Shown: piece by piece, positions 5,388 to 13,157 of the stretch
Numbering within the stretch: the stretch's first letter is position 1
Layout of the letters: the number at the start of each line of letters is the position of its first letter
NCBI RefSeq assembly: GCF_024693525.1
Contig: NZ_JAILKR010000017.1
Coordinates: forward strand, 1-20,197
DNA length: 20,197 nucleotides
Reading direction: 5' to 3'
From: Selenomonas sp.
Lineage (GTDB): Bacteria > Bacillota_C > Negativicutes > Selenomonadales > Selenomonadaceae
Notes under the pieces: model-generated
The model's database searches: none
What the model was told of the DNA's origin: nothing
Seen by the model: the letters and a program-made list of their open reading frames with translations, nothing else
Translations under genes and position numbers: made by a program

Positions 5388-5428
5388 GCAACAGAGCCGC
5401 ACGGTCGTCATCCGCGCGGCTCCGTTGC
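5388..5428 (-). promoter_or_regulatory. Leader hairpin before the DUF1659 array
   Basis: GCAACAGAGCCGC (5388-5400) pairs with GCGGCTCCGTTGC (5416-5428) over 13 positions with one central A-C mismatch. On minus it lies just upstream of the AAGGAGG site of the first gene. With 4117-4159 and 4671-4709 it makes each cassette lie between strong hairpins. No convincing promoter for the array was found upstream on minus. Confidence 0.6.
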
Positions 5429-5537
5429 GGAATGACAACCCCAATATATATCAAGCGCCTCGCGCCAGATACCGAAGGACCAAAGGCAGCATTCCGCAAT
5501 GCTTACGCTATTCTGTTTCTATGGTCAGTTTACCGAG

Positions 5538-5549
5538 TTGACCGGTCAA
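5538..5549. promoter_or_regulatory. TTGACCGGTCAA palindrome upstream of the R-M promoter
   Basis: A perfect 12-bp palindrome ending 17 bases before the -35 box of the 5567-5595 promoter, a position typical for an activator or repressor site. It is one of the 13 TGAC-NN-GTCA copies. Confidence 0.5.
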
Positions 5550-5566
5550 AAACAAGCGATAATTTA

Positions 5567-5595
5567 TTGACGATAAATTTTTATAATTTTATAAT
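5567..5595 (+). promoter_or_regulatory. Strong promoter of the restriction-modification operon
   Basis: TTGACG (5567-5572), a 17-base spacer and a perfect TATAAT (5590-5595), in very AT-rich DNA. It leaves a leader of about 110 nt before the ATG at 5712. Confidence 0.75.
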
Positions 5596-5711
5596 ATATA
5601 TATATCATGTGATAGCAGTACACCACGTCATTCTCTTTTTTAATTATACTTAAATCTAGTAGTGTCAATAGTTTTAAAATAACGAGAATTTTAAAAGTAG
5701 GAGCGTTTCTT

Positions 5712-8700
5712 ATGCAAAGCAACTTTTCATTTTTGTTACAAGATGAGGATTTAATCGCCTATCATGCACAAGCAGAACGAGCAGAAAGATTATACTTATT
5801 TGGCTATTTTGAAGAAGAGTTAGTTGTCATCAGGAAAATATCCGAAAATATCGCCTCTTCGATTTTAGATCTTGAATACATCTCTATCGATGAACGTGCG
5901 ACTTTTCATGATAAATTATCAAAGATTAGGTATAATAACAAAGCTGAGAAATACATAATCGACATTTTCTATGAAATAAAAAGCAAAGGAAACACTAGTG
6001 TTCACAATATTACAACCATTTCAAAATCAACTGGATTAAAAGAACTTCAAAATGTATTTGTTTTATTACAATGGTTTGCCCAAAAGTATTACATGGTATT
6101 TACCGACTATATATTTGCAGAGCCATCTCAACAAGACACTTATCAAGCTAATGAGCGAAAGTTAATATATATACAAACTGCAGATAATAGCGATGGCTTA
6201 TCACCAAGATACAAAGGATTAGAAAAAATTGGTGATGCCACAATAGATAATTATGAGATTGATAGCCGACCTAATAGCGAAGATTTACGTTGCATGGCAG
6301 ATAAACGTATAAAATCGTACATGGGGACTGCAGGTGTACCCTATATTTTACAGTGGGCTGAATTAGCATATAGACAAAGTGATAAAACCTGGTTTAGAGA
6401 TTATGATGTTCATGAAGTATTAACAAGGTCAGGCATTGAAAAAAGTGAAATAACCACAGGGAATGAATGGTTTAAAACCGATGTAGAAACGGCTAAAAAT
6501 GCCATCCGTGCCGTAAAGGAAGGCCGAAGTTCACTACATGAACCCCAAAAAGAAAGTGAAACAACCACCATTAAACTGCGTCCCGAACAACGGGATGCTG
6601 TAGATAAAACCAAAAAATTATTCAATAAAAGCAATTCTAAACACGAGATGCTATGGAATGCAAAGATGCGTTTCGGCAAAACGATATCTGCATTGACATT
6701 AGTAAAAGAATTTCCTTTTAACAAAGTGCTTATTTTAACACATAGACCCGTAGTAAAAGATAGTTGGTTTGATGATTTTAAAAAAACAAAGATGAACGAA
6801 TCGGGATATTACTACGGCTCAAAAGAAAAAGGTGAATCTTTAAACAATCTAGCAACAAAACATGATAAATTTTTGTATTTTGCAAGTCTTCAAGATCTTG
6901 TCGGCTCAAAAGTATTTGGAGGACAATATGAAAAAAATCAATTGATTATTACGATTCCATGGGAATTAATTATAATCGACGAAGCTCATGAAGGAACCCA
7001 GACTGATTTAGCACAAAATGTGTTAAAATTTTTAAAGAAGGATACCACTAATATTCTTGAGCTATCTGGTACTCCCTTTAATTTATTAGAAAACAGAGAC
7101 GAAGAACAAGTATATACTTGGAACTACGTTATGGAGCAACAAGCCAAATACAAATGGTCAAGAGAGTATCCTAATATCCCCAATCCATATAGATCACTTC
7201 CAAAAGTTTCAATGTATACATTTTTATTAACAGAAAAGTTTAAACAATCCTCGTTTATAGATGTTGATGGAAAATCCTTTAATTTTAGAGAGTTTTTCCG
7301 TGTGGATGAAAACGATCATTTTATTTATGAAGAGTATGTAAAACGGTTTTTAGATAATATTACAACAGAAGATATAAAAACAAATTATCCGTTTTCTACA
7401 GAACATTACAGGAATTCGCTACGACACACGTTATGGTTACTTCCAAACGTAAAAGCAGCTAAAGTTTTAAAAAAGATGTTGGAAAGCCATCCTATCTTTG
7501 GTTCTGAATATAAAATTGTTAATGCAGTAGAAAGTGGAGATAATGATGAAGGAATTGCATCAGAAGATGATTTAGGACGTGTAAGAGCGGCTATTACTAA
7601 ACATCCTTCAAAAACAAAGACTATCACTTTAACGGTAAGAAAGCTTACAACTGGAGTTAATATACCAGAATGGACTGCCGTAATATTTTTATCAAACACT
7701 ACTAGCAGTATGCAATATTTGCAGGCAGCTTTCCGAGCACAGACGCCATGGACAGATGAAGTTCTAGGAGAAAAAACACAGTGCTTTATTTTTGATTTTG
7801 CACCGGATAGAGCACTACAAATTGTAGCAAAGTCTGCCAGTATAAATACTGGGGCCGGAAAACTAAATACAAGCGAACAACGCGACAGAATGAACAAGAT
7901 ATTGAACTTTATGCCAGTAATAGGAATGTCTGGAAACGTGATGAAGCCCTATGAAGTGGATACATTGATGAAACAGTTAAAACGAGTGTATGCAGAAAAA
8001 GCTGTTCGTTCTGGATTTGATGATGACTCGTTATATAGTGACAAACTAATTGAATTAAATATAGAAGAACTTAATCAGTTTAATAAATTAAAAGCAATCG
8101 TAGGAACTACTAAAGCTGAGAGAAAACCCGTTACTATTGATATTAACAAACAAGGCTTAAGTGACGAAGAACAAAAGCGTGCCAATAAAGCCAAGAGAAA
8201 AAAACGAAGGGAACGCACACCAGAAGAACAAGCTGCATATGAGAAAAAGCAAGAACTAACGAAACAAAAAAAGGTATTAATATCTATTTTGCGTTCAATT
8301 TCAGTCAGAATCCCACTTATGATTTATGGGCTTGATATCCCTGTAACTGAAGATATTACCATAAATCATTTCACAGAATTGGTAGACCACGAATCATGGC
8401 TTGAGTTCATGCCTGCAGATGTAAGTAAAAAATTATTTTTATCATTTAGCAAATATTATGATGCCGATGTATTCATTGAGGCTGGCCGTATCATAAGGCA
8501 AGAGGTAAAAAAATTAGACAACGAGGATTTACTTGCAAGGATTAATAGTATAGCTGCAATATTTAATGCTTTTAGAAATCCAGACAAAGAGACAGTTTTA
8601 ACACCTTGGAGAGTCGTAAATATGCATATGGGCGAAACATTAGGCGGCCTTGTATGCTTTGATGATGAATATCAAAATGCGATTGAAGATGGTGTAGAAA

Positions 8701-10112
8701 TAAAAAGATGGTCTGAGCCAAAAGAAAATATTGCCCTAAAAAAATGCAATCCAAAGTTTCTAGACATTAATGCAAAAACAGGATTATATCCATTGTATCT
8801 AGCAGAATCATTATACTATCAACGTTTTAATAAAATGAACGAGGAAAAAGCCGGGAGATTTACAGCACAAGACCAAGAAGAGATATGGAAAGATATTTTA
8901 AAAAATAACATTTATGTTATTGCTATGACTCCAATGGCAAAAGCGATTGCAACCAGAACGCTTATTGGATATAAAGAGTATGCAACTAATATTTACTACA
9001 TTCCTGGATTGGTAGCTTGTTTGAAAAATTCACGAACTATCAATAACGGTGTAAAATTGGTTAGAAAGACATTGGGAGAAAAAATGAAATTTGATGTTAT
9101 CGTAGGTAACCCTCCATACCAGTCCAAACAGAAAGAATCTGGAGGGCGAAAAGAACCTTTGTATCATTTATTTATGCAATTAGCTTATAAAATGGCACCG
9201 AAGGTTACATTGATTACACCGGCTAGATTTTTATTTAAAGCTGGTAGCACTCCAAAAGATTGGAACATTAAGATGCTAGAAGATAAACACTTCAAAATAA
9301 TTATGTTCGAAAAGGAAAGTAATAACATTTTCCCAAACACTGATATAAAAGGTGGTATAATCATTTCTTATCGTGATGAAGAGAAAGATTTCGGTGCAAT
9401 AGGGACGTTTACACCATATGAGGGATTGCAACCCATAGTAAAAAAAGTACAGGCAAAAGCACAAACTTATTTGTCTACAATTGTTTCATCCCAAGGATCG
9501 TCGCGTTTTACCAGAGAAATACTGGATAAAAAAGAGGAGATAAAACAAGCTACAGGAAACGGCACTGGGCCTAAAATAGTTTCATCTATGATGGAAAAAT
9601 TACCTACAGTATTTTTAGAATCATTACCTTGTGATGGAAACGACTACCTGCGAATCATCGGCCGCGAATCAAATTCACGTGTAATTCGATTTATCCGTAA
9701 AGATTATTTACAAGCAGATACATTACAAGATGTTTATAAGGTTATGATTCCAGAAGCAAATGGTTCTGGGGCATTAGGTGAAAAAATTTCAGAACCGTTT
9801 GTAGCTGGTCCAGGAGTGATAGCTACAGATACTTTTATTTCTATTGGTTCGTTTGCTACTAGAGATGAAGCAAAAAACACTCTTAAATATATAAAGACAA
9901 AATTTGCTCGTACATTGCTATCTGTATTAAAAGCTACTCAACACAACCCGAAAAACACTTGGGACATCGTCCCTTTGGAAAATTTTAAATCAGACTCAGA
10001 TATTGATTGGTCAAAAACAATTAAAGAAATTGATTATCAGCTTTACAAAAAATACAATTTATCCGACAAAGACATACAATTCATCGAAGCAAATGCAGAT
10101 GAAATGGAGTAA
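5712..10112 (+). CDS. Restriction-modification fusion: GIY-YIG-like nuclease, SF2 helicase, N6-adenine methyltransferase (1466 aa)
   Basis: Domains in order. Residues about 150-260 match the T5orf172/GIY-YIG layout (strand IYIQ, then GLEKIG, then an Arg helix, FRDYDVHEVL and EWFK); the usual catalytic Glu position appears to be Asp, so activity is uncertain. Residues about 288-680 are an SF2 helicase/translocase: Walker A-like RFGKT (320-324), DEAH (423-426), SGTPF (452-456) and motif VI QAAFRAQ with Arg675. A Lys/Arg/Glu-rich linker follows at about 815-855. The C-terminal part is an Eco57I-like methyltransferase with a variant motif I (LDINAKTGLY, from 1017) and NPPY (1133-1136), followed by a likely target-recognition region. 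AGGAG lies 8 bases before the ATG. It forms an operon with 10116-10835. DNA cleavage and self-modification are inferred from domains; AT-rich composition points to transfer. Confidence 0.85.
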   Translation: MQSNFSFLLQDEDLIAYHAQAERAERLYLFGYFEEELVVIRKISENIASSILDLEYISIDERATFHDKLSKIRYNNKAEKYIIDIFYEIKSKGNTSVHNITTISKSTGLKELQNVFVLLQWFAQKYYMVFTDYIFAEPSQQDTYQANERKLIYIQTADNSDGLSPRYKGLEKIGDATIDNYEIDSRPNSEDLRCMADKRIKSYMGTAGVPYILQWAELAYRQSDKTWFRDYDVHEVLTRSGIEKSEITTGNEWFKTDVETAKNAIRAVKEGRSSLHEPQKESETTTIKLRPEQRDAVDKTKKLFNKSNSKHEMLWNAKMRFGKTISALTLVKEFPFNKVLILTHRPVVKDSWFDDFKKTKMNESGYYYGSKEKGESLNNLATKHDKFLYFASLQDLVGSKVFGGQYEKNQLIITIPWELIIIDEAHEGTQTDLAQNVLKFLKKDTTNILELSGTPFNLLENRDEEQVYTWNYVMEQQAKYKWSREYPNIPNPYRSLPKVSMYTFLLTEKFKQSSFIDVDGKSFNFREFFRVDENDHFIYEEYVKRFLDNITTEDIKTNYPFSTEHYRNSLRHTLWLLPNVKAAKVLKKMLESHPIFGSEYKIVNAVESGDNDEGIASEDDLGRVRAAITKHPSKTKTITLTVRKLTTGVNIPEWTAVIFLSNTTSSMQYLQAAFRAQTPWTDEVLGEKTQCFIFDFAPDRALQIVAKSASINTGAGKLNTSEQRDRMNKILNFMPVIGMSGNVMKPYEVDTLMKQLKRVYAEKAVRSGFDDDSLYSDKLIELNIEELNQFNKLKAIVGTTKAERKPVTIDINKQGLSDEEQKRANKAKRKKRRERTPEEQAAYEKKQELTKQKKVLISILRSISVRIPLMIYGLDIPVTEDITINHFTELVDHESWLEFMPADVSKKLFLSFSKYYDADVFIEAGRIIRQEVKKLDNEDLLARINSIAAIFNAFRNPDKETVLTPWRVVNMHMGETLGGLVCFDDEYQNAIEDGVEIKRWSEPKENIALKKCNPKFLDINAKTGLYPLYLAESLYYQRFNKMNEEKAGRFTAQDQEEIWKDILKNNIYVIAMTPMAKAIATRTLIGYKEYATNIYYIPGLVACLKNSRTINNGVKLVRKTLGEKMKFDVIVGNPPYQSKQKESGGRKEPLYHLFMQLAYKMAPKVTLITPARFLFKAGSTPKDWNIKMLEDKHFKIIMFEKESNNIFPNTDIKGGIIISYRDEEKDFGAIGTFTPYEGLQPIVKKVQAKAQTYLSTIVSSQGSSRFTREILDKKEEIKQATGNGTGPKIVSSMMEKLPTVFLESLPCDGNDYLRIIGRESNSRVIRFIRKDYLQADTLQDVYKVMIPEANGSGALGEKISEPFVAGPGVIATDTFISIGSFATRDEAKNTLKYIKTKFARTLLSVLKATQHNPKNTWDIVPLENFKSDSDIDWSKTIKEIDYQLYKKYNLSDKDIQFIEANADEME

Positions 10113-10115
10113 CCA

Positions 10116-10835
10116 ATGGAAAAATTAATAAAATCAAAAGACAGAGTTAACTCTCACGGCGAAGTATTCACCCCTAGCTCCATTGTAAAAAAAATGCTCA
10201 ATATTCCAGAAATAAAAAACGCGATTTATTCCATCAACAAGACGGTGTTAGAACCCAGTGCTGGCGAAGGGGCTTTTTTGACAGAAGTTTTACATAGAAA
10301 GCTAAAAACAGCCGATAGATTAAGCAAAAATATTGATGAATATAATCATTTTGCTCTAATCGCACTAACATCAGTTTTTGGAATCGAACTACAAGAAGAT
10401 AATATGGAAATGTTGGTGATGAATATTTACGCAACGTTTATCGAAGAATATCTTCATGCACTAAAAAAATACCACTCTGATAGAAATAATAACGTAATTT
10501 CTTCTGCTAAATATATTATTCAAACCAATATGATGCAGGGAGATTTTTTAACTCAACGAGATTCTGATGACAATCCTATAATAGTTACAGAATGGAAAAC
10601 AACGCGTAAAAAAGGCAAATGCACTGTAAAGAGAATACAACATTTATTGTCAGAAATTATCAACGATGAGCAAGCTCCACTTGCTCAAGAAGTTGAATAT
10701 TTTGATATGTTTACTGGAGATGCCTATTCGGCAGGAAATCAAAATATATTTCATTTATATGAATATCCTGATATGGAAATATGCAAACTCTATCAACCAG
10801 TTGAACCACTGAATATCAGAGCGGTTCTCTATTAA
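10116..10835 (+). CDS. Methyltransferase-like partner subunit lacking motif IV, 239 aa
   Basis: The N-terminus has SHGEVFTP (residues 13-20, motif X region) and a canonical SAM-binding motif I, EPSAGEGAFL (46-55), then GIELQEDN (about 90-97). Where NPPY would be expected after QGDFL there is instead DNPIIVTEW, so the catalytic motif is absent. This matches the small 'restriction endonuclease subunit M' type found next to large proteins that carry NPPY. The ATG lies 3 bases after the stop of the big gene, with GGAG inside that gene's last codons, so translation is probably coupled. It may complete, regulate or stabilise the methyltransferase of its neighbour. Confidence 0.8.
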   Translation: MEKLIKSKDRVNSHGEVFTPSSIVKKMLNIPEIKNAIYSINKTVLEPSAGEGAFLTEVLHRKLKTADRLSKNIDEYNHFALIALTSVFGIELQEDNMEMLVMNIYATFIEEYLHALKKYHSDRNNNVISSAKYIIQTNMMQGDFLTQRDSDDNPIIVTEWKTTRKKGKCTVKRIQHLLSEIINDEQAPLAQEVEYFDMFTGDAYSAGNQNIFHLYEYPDMEICKLYQPVEPLNIRAVLY

Positions 10836-10884
10836 TATAAAAGATAATATTATACACATTTTCCTACCTAGGGCAGAATCTGAC

Positions 10885-10922
10885 AAAAAAGAGCCGCACA
10901 GGCAACTAGTCTGTGGGCTCTT
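10885..10922 (-). terminator. Bidirectional terminator between R-M and higBA operons
   Basis: GAGCCGCACAG (10891-10901) pairs with CTGTGGGCTC (10911-10920) with one bulge. On minus it is followed by six T; on plus by TTCT. It separates two convergent operons. Confidence 0.85.
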
Positions 10923-10944
10923 CTATCATTGTCATTGTAATCCA

Positions 10945-12060
10945 TCACGACACAACAAACTGATACCCGTCACGCAGCTCTTTATTAAAACGGCTCCAGC
11001 TGATAATTTCATCTTTTTGCAGCCGCCCATGCACGATGGCAGGCGAACGGTGAATGGATTGGGCGAAGTGTTTGATGCTAGCGACGGTGAGGGGGCGTGT
11101 TGCTTTGAACGCCTGGTATTCCTTAGCCGGAATCAAGGCCTCCTGGGCGAACCGGTCAGCATCCTCTTCTTCCGCAGCATCATTGCGTCCCAGCGATAGG
11201 ATTTCTGCATTGACCGCAGTCCTCGCAGAAAGGTATACTGCCGTCACGCGTTTTTGCATGATATGGCGAAGTTCGTGCAGGAGAGTGAACCAGAATTTAC
11301 CAGCATCTCTCCCACGATCGTTGATGAGGAGCATGACCTTGTCTTTGTTCAGCCATTTGACCGCACCACTGAGCCCCGAATTCTTGAGATATGGCAACGC
11401 AACCAGCGCAATCCCACAGTCATTCAAGATTTTTTTGATTTGCGGAAAAGCTGTGTTAAGCGGCTCACACGAAAGCCGGCAAAGTTTCTCAATACTACCA
11501 GTCAGTTTCGCCTTATCAAAAGGGCTGCAATCTTCCTTCCGGGCAAAATTCAGTCCCAGCTGAATCCAGACATTGGCATTGAGCACGTTCTGCGGATTTA
11601 TATCATGAATATTGGTACGGCACGCGGTCAATAGATCCGGCTGTCTCATAGCCTTGAGCGAAGCTACATTAAGGCAGGAGCAGAGAGTCTGTACTTTTTC
11701 TTCGCGTGTAGAGTTCTTCTGCAGGATTTCCAAGCCGTATAAGTATGGCAAGTCAATCTGCTGCAGGACTTCACACTCTTCATCCAATTGCTGCCTGCGC
11801 TCAATCTCCAAAACCTTTTCGTCATACTGTGCCTGCAGGTTCAGCCACATGGCCACAGACGTCCCGGTCATTTGCGACAGTTTGTTGGCCAAATCCACCG
11901 ACAGGCTGATCTTGCCAGCCAATAACTGGCTCAGCGTCTTGTCGGTCGTATTCAGCCGTTTGGCAAATTCACTTTGAGTAATCTCCATATCGTCGATAAT
12001 ATCCTGGACATAGTACCCTGGGTGAAATGCGGCAAGATCTTTATAGACTTTATTGCTCAT
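10945..12060 (-). CDS. higA: HigA-type antitoxin fused to an ImmA/IrrE metallopeptidase, 371 aa
   Basis: Residues about 10-75 are a HigA-type helix-turn-helix (HPGYYVQDIIDDMEITQSEF, then TLSQLLAGK) that should bind the operon's own promoter. The second half has an ImmA/IrrE zinc protease domain with HELRH (262-266) and a downstream acidic helix (AAEEEDADRFAQEALIP) supplying the further ligand. It overlaps the toxin gene by 11 bases, with GGAGGTG 10 bases upstream of the ATG. The order toxin then antitoxin is that of higBA. The protease may control antitoxin or element-repressor stability, by analogy with ImmA of ICEBs1; that role is inference. Confidence 0.88.
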   Translation of the reverse strand: MSNKVYKDLAAFHPGYYVQDIIDDMEITQSEFAKRLNTTDKTLSQLLAGKISLSVDLANKLSQMTGTSVAMWLNLQAQYDEKVLEIERRQQLDEECEVLQQIDLPYLYGLEILQKNSTREEKVQTLCSCLNVASLKAMRQPDLLTACRTNIHDINPQNVLNANVWIQLGLNFARKEDCSPFDKAKLTGSIEKLCRLSCEPLNTAFPQIKKILNDCGIALVALPYLKNSGLSGAVKWLNKDKVMLLINDRGRDAGKFWFTLLHELRHIMQKRVTAVYLSARTAVNAEILSLGRNDAAEEEDADRFAQEALIPAKEYQAFKATRPLTVASIKHFAQSIHRSPAIVHGRLQKDEIISWSRFNKELRDGYQFVVS

Positions 12061-12403
12061 AGTGATTTGTCACCTCCTCAAATTGAATCTCCACGATAGT
12101 AAGTGCATCAGCGCCAAAAACCTCTTCTGGCGATGCATATTCCTCCCCTTTTTTCGGGCGGACAATCAAGCGGAATCCCAGCTTGCGCCCAAGGTCAATC
12201 GCATAGCGTCCTTTGCGGTCACCCTTCAACAAATGAAAATGATGTGGCGGGAAGTTTACCACATCTCGGATATTCGGGGCCGCTGTTATCTGGTTGATTG
12301 CAGCATGGAGTTTGAGCGCAACCTGGCTATTGAATGCCTTTTGCGCTTTTTTCATGTCCGTACAATATCCTTTGACTTTTGAATTACTATAGATTATATC
12401 CAT
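12050..12403 (-). CDS. higB: HigB/RelE-family toxin, 117 aa
   Basis: The protein has the RelE/HigB fold pattern: an N-terminal helix rich in Lys (MKKAQKAFNSQVALKLHAA), then KGDRKGRYAIDLGRKLGFRL and a C-terminal strand with IVEIQFEEVTNHYE. HigB toxins cut mRNA on the ribosome and are held by HigA. It is the first gene of the pair under the promoter at 12469-12441. The ribosome site for this ATG is weak (GGGG), while a strong GGAGGAG site serves a 7-codon frame (ATG at 12417) that reads MGIDSWI and runs into the higB start, suggesting coupling or damping of toxin translation. Confidence 0.85.
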   Translation of the reverse strand: MDIIYSNSKVKGYCTDMKKAQKAFNSQVALKLHAAINQITAAPNIRDVVNFPPHHFHLLKGDRKGRYAIDLGRKLGFRLIVRPKKGEEYASPEEVFGADALTIVEIQFEEVTNHYEQ

Positions 12404-12440
12404 GAATCAATCCCCATAATCCCTTTCTCCTCCTATGTTT

Positions 12441-12469
12441 ATTATAGCATCGAAGTATCATAGAGTAAA
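12441..12469 (-). promoter_or_regulatory. Promoter of higBA
   Basis: On minus: TTTACT (12469-12464), 17-base spacer, perfect TATAAT (12446-12441). Confidence 0.75.
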
Positions 12470-12473
12470 TATT

Positions 12474-12490
12474 TTTACCAAAAAGGTAAA
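12474..12490. promoter_or_regulatory. Candidate HigA operator
   Basis: TTTACC-AAAAA-GGTAAA, an inverted repeat starting 5 bases upstream of the -35 box. Position and symmetry suit a dimeric HTH repressor; binding by HigA is inference. Confidence 0.45.
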
Positions 12491-12494
12491 GAAA

Positions 12495-12518
12495 ACTCAT
12501 CTATAAATCTAGATGAGT
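12495..12518 (-). terminator. Terminator after the amidase gene
   Basis: ACTCATCT (12495-12502) pairs with AGATGAGT (12511-12518), followed on minus by TTTCTTT. It insulates the amidase operon from the higBA promoter. Confidence 0.7.
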
Positions 12519-12536
12519 GAAAAATCATTATCGTAA

Positions 12537-12548
12537 TTGACCAGTCAA
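12537..12548. repeat. TTGACCAGTCAA palindrome at the amidase stop codon
   Basis: One of the TGAC-NN-GTCA copies; the stop TGA of the amidase gene (12547-12545) lies inside it. Confidence 0.7.
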
Positions 12549-13102
12549 CTCTCGTCCCCATAATCCGTCACGCCCCGCGCGATAGCCCTTGCAATCGCAT
12601 CCCCGTGCAGCGTCAGCAATCCCACGTCGTCGCTATCGATAAATCCCACTTCGACAAGCACGGCGGGCATGGTGGTATTTCTTAGCACGCAGAAACTCGG
12701 GTGCGCTTTGACGCCGCGGTCGCGGTAGCCTGGGTCGATGGGCGCGAGACTTTTGACGAGCTGGTTTTGGATGCAGGCAGCGAGCCTGCCGCCCGCGCCT
12801 TCCGTGCTATAACAGTAGGTTTCAGCGCCCCTGCCGCCGCCCGCGTTGACGTGGATACTGATAAAGACGTCTGCGCCCCACGCATTTGCGGTATCGACGA
12901 CGCAGGGAAATCCCGGACTTTCGCCAGCGAGGTTATGGCTCTGCAAAAGTTTTACCTCGCAGCCGGCCGCCTCCAGATACTTGCCGCATAGCGATCCATA
13001 GGTCAGCGCCAGATCACACTCGCGCAGCTGGCAGCGTGGATTCGTGCAGCCGGGGTCAGGCCTGCCGCCCAGGGCATGGCCAGGATTCAGGAATACGCGC
13101 AT
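12545..13102 (-). CDS. N-acetylmuramoyl-L-alanine amidase (Amidase_3), 185 aa
   Basis: A single-domain zinc amidase that should cut the bond between N-acetylmuramic acid and the stem peptide of peptidoglycan. The visible ligands and catalytic residues are NPGH (His9), E28 in RECDLAL, SIHVNAG (His84) and the catalytic VEVGFI (Glu151). No signal peptide or cell-wall-binding repeat is present, so it looks like a compact phage-type endolysin rather than a secreted autolysin. I chose the ATG at 13102 because AGGAG lies 6 bases upstream; a longer frame to 13177 lacks one. It is the last gene of the minus-strand early operon. No holin gene was found beside it. Confidence 0.9.
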   Translation of the reverse strand: MRVFLNPGHALGGRPDPGCTNPRCQLRECDLALTYGSLCGKYLEAAGCEVKLLQSHNLAGESPGFPCVVDTANAWGADVFISIHVNAGGGRGAETYCYSTEGAGGRLAACIQNQLVKSLAPIDPGYRDRGVKAHPSFCVLRNTTMPAVLVEVGFIDSDDVGLLTLHGDAIARAIARGVTDYGDES

Positions 13103-13157
13103 CGTTTGCTCCTTTCCCATACAAAAGCGGGCAGGTTCTCCCGCCCGCAAAGCGATT

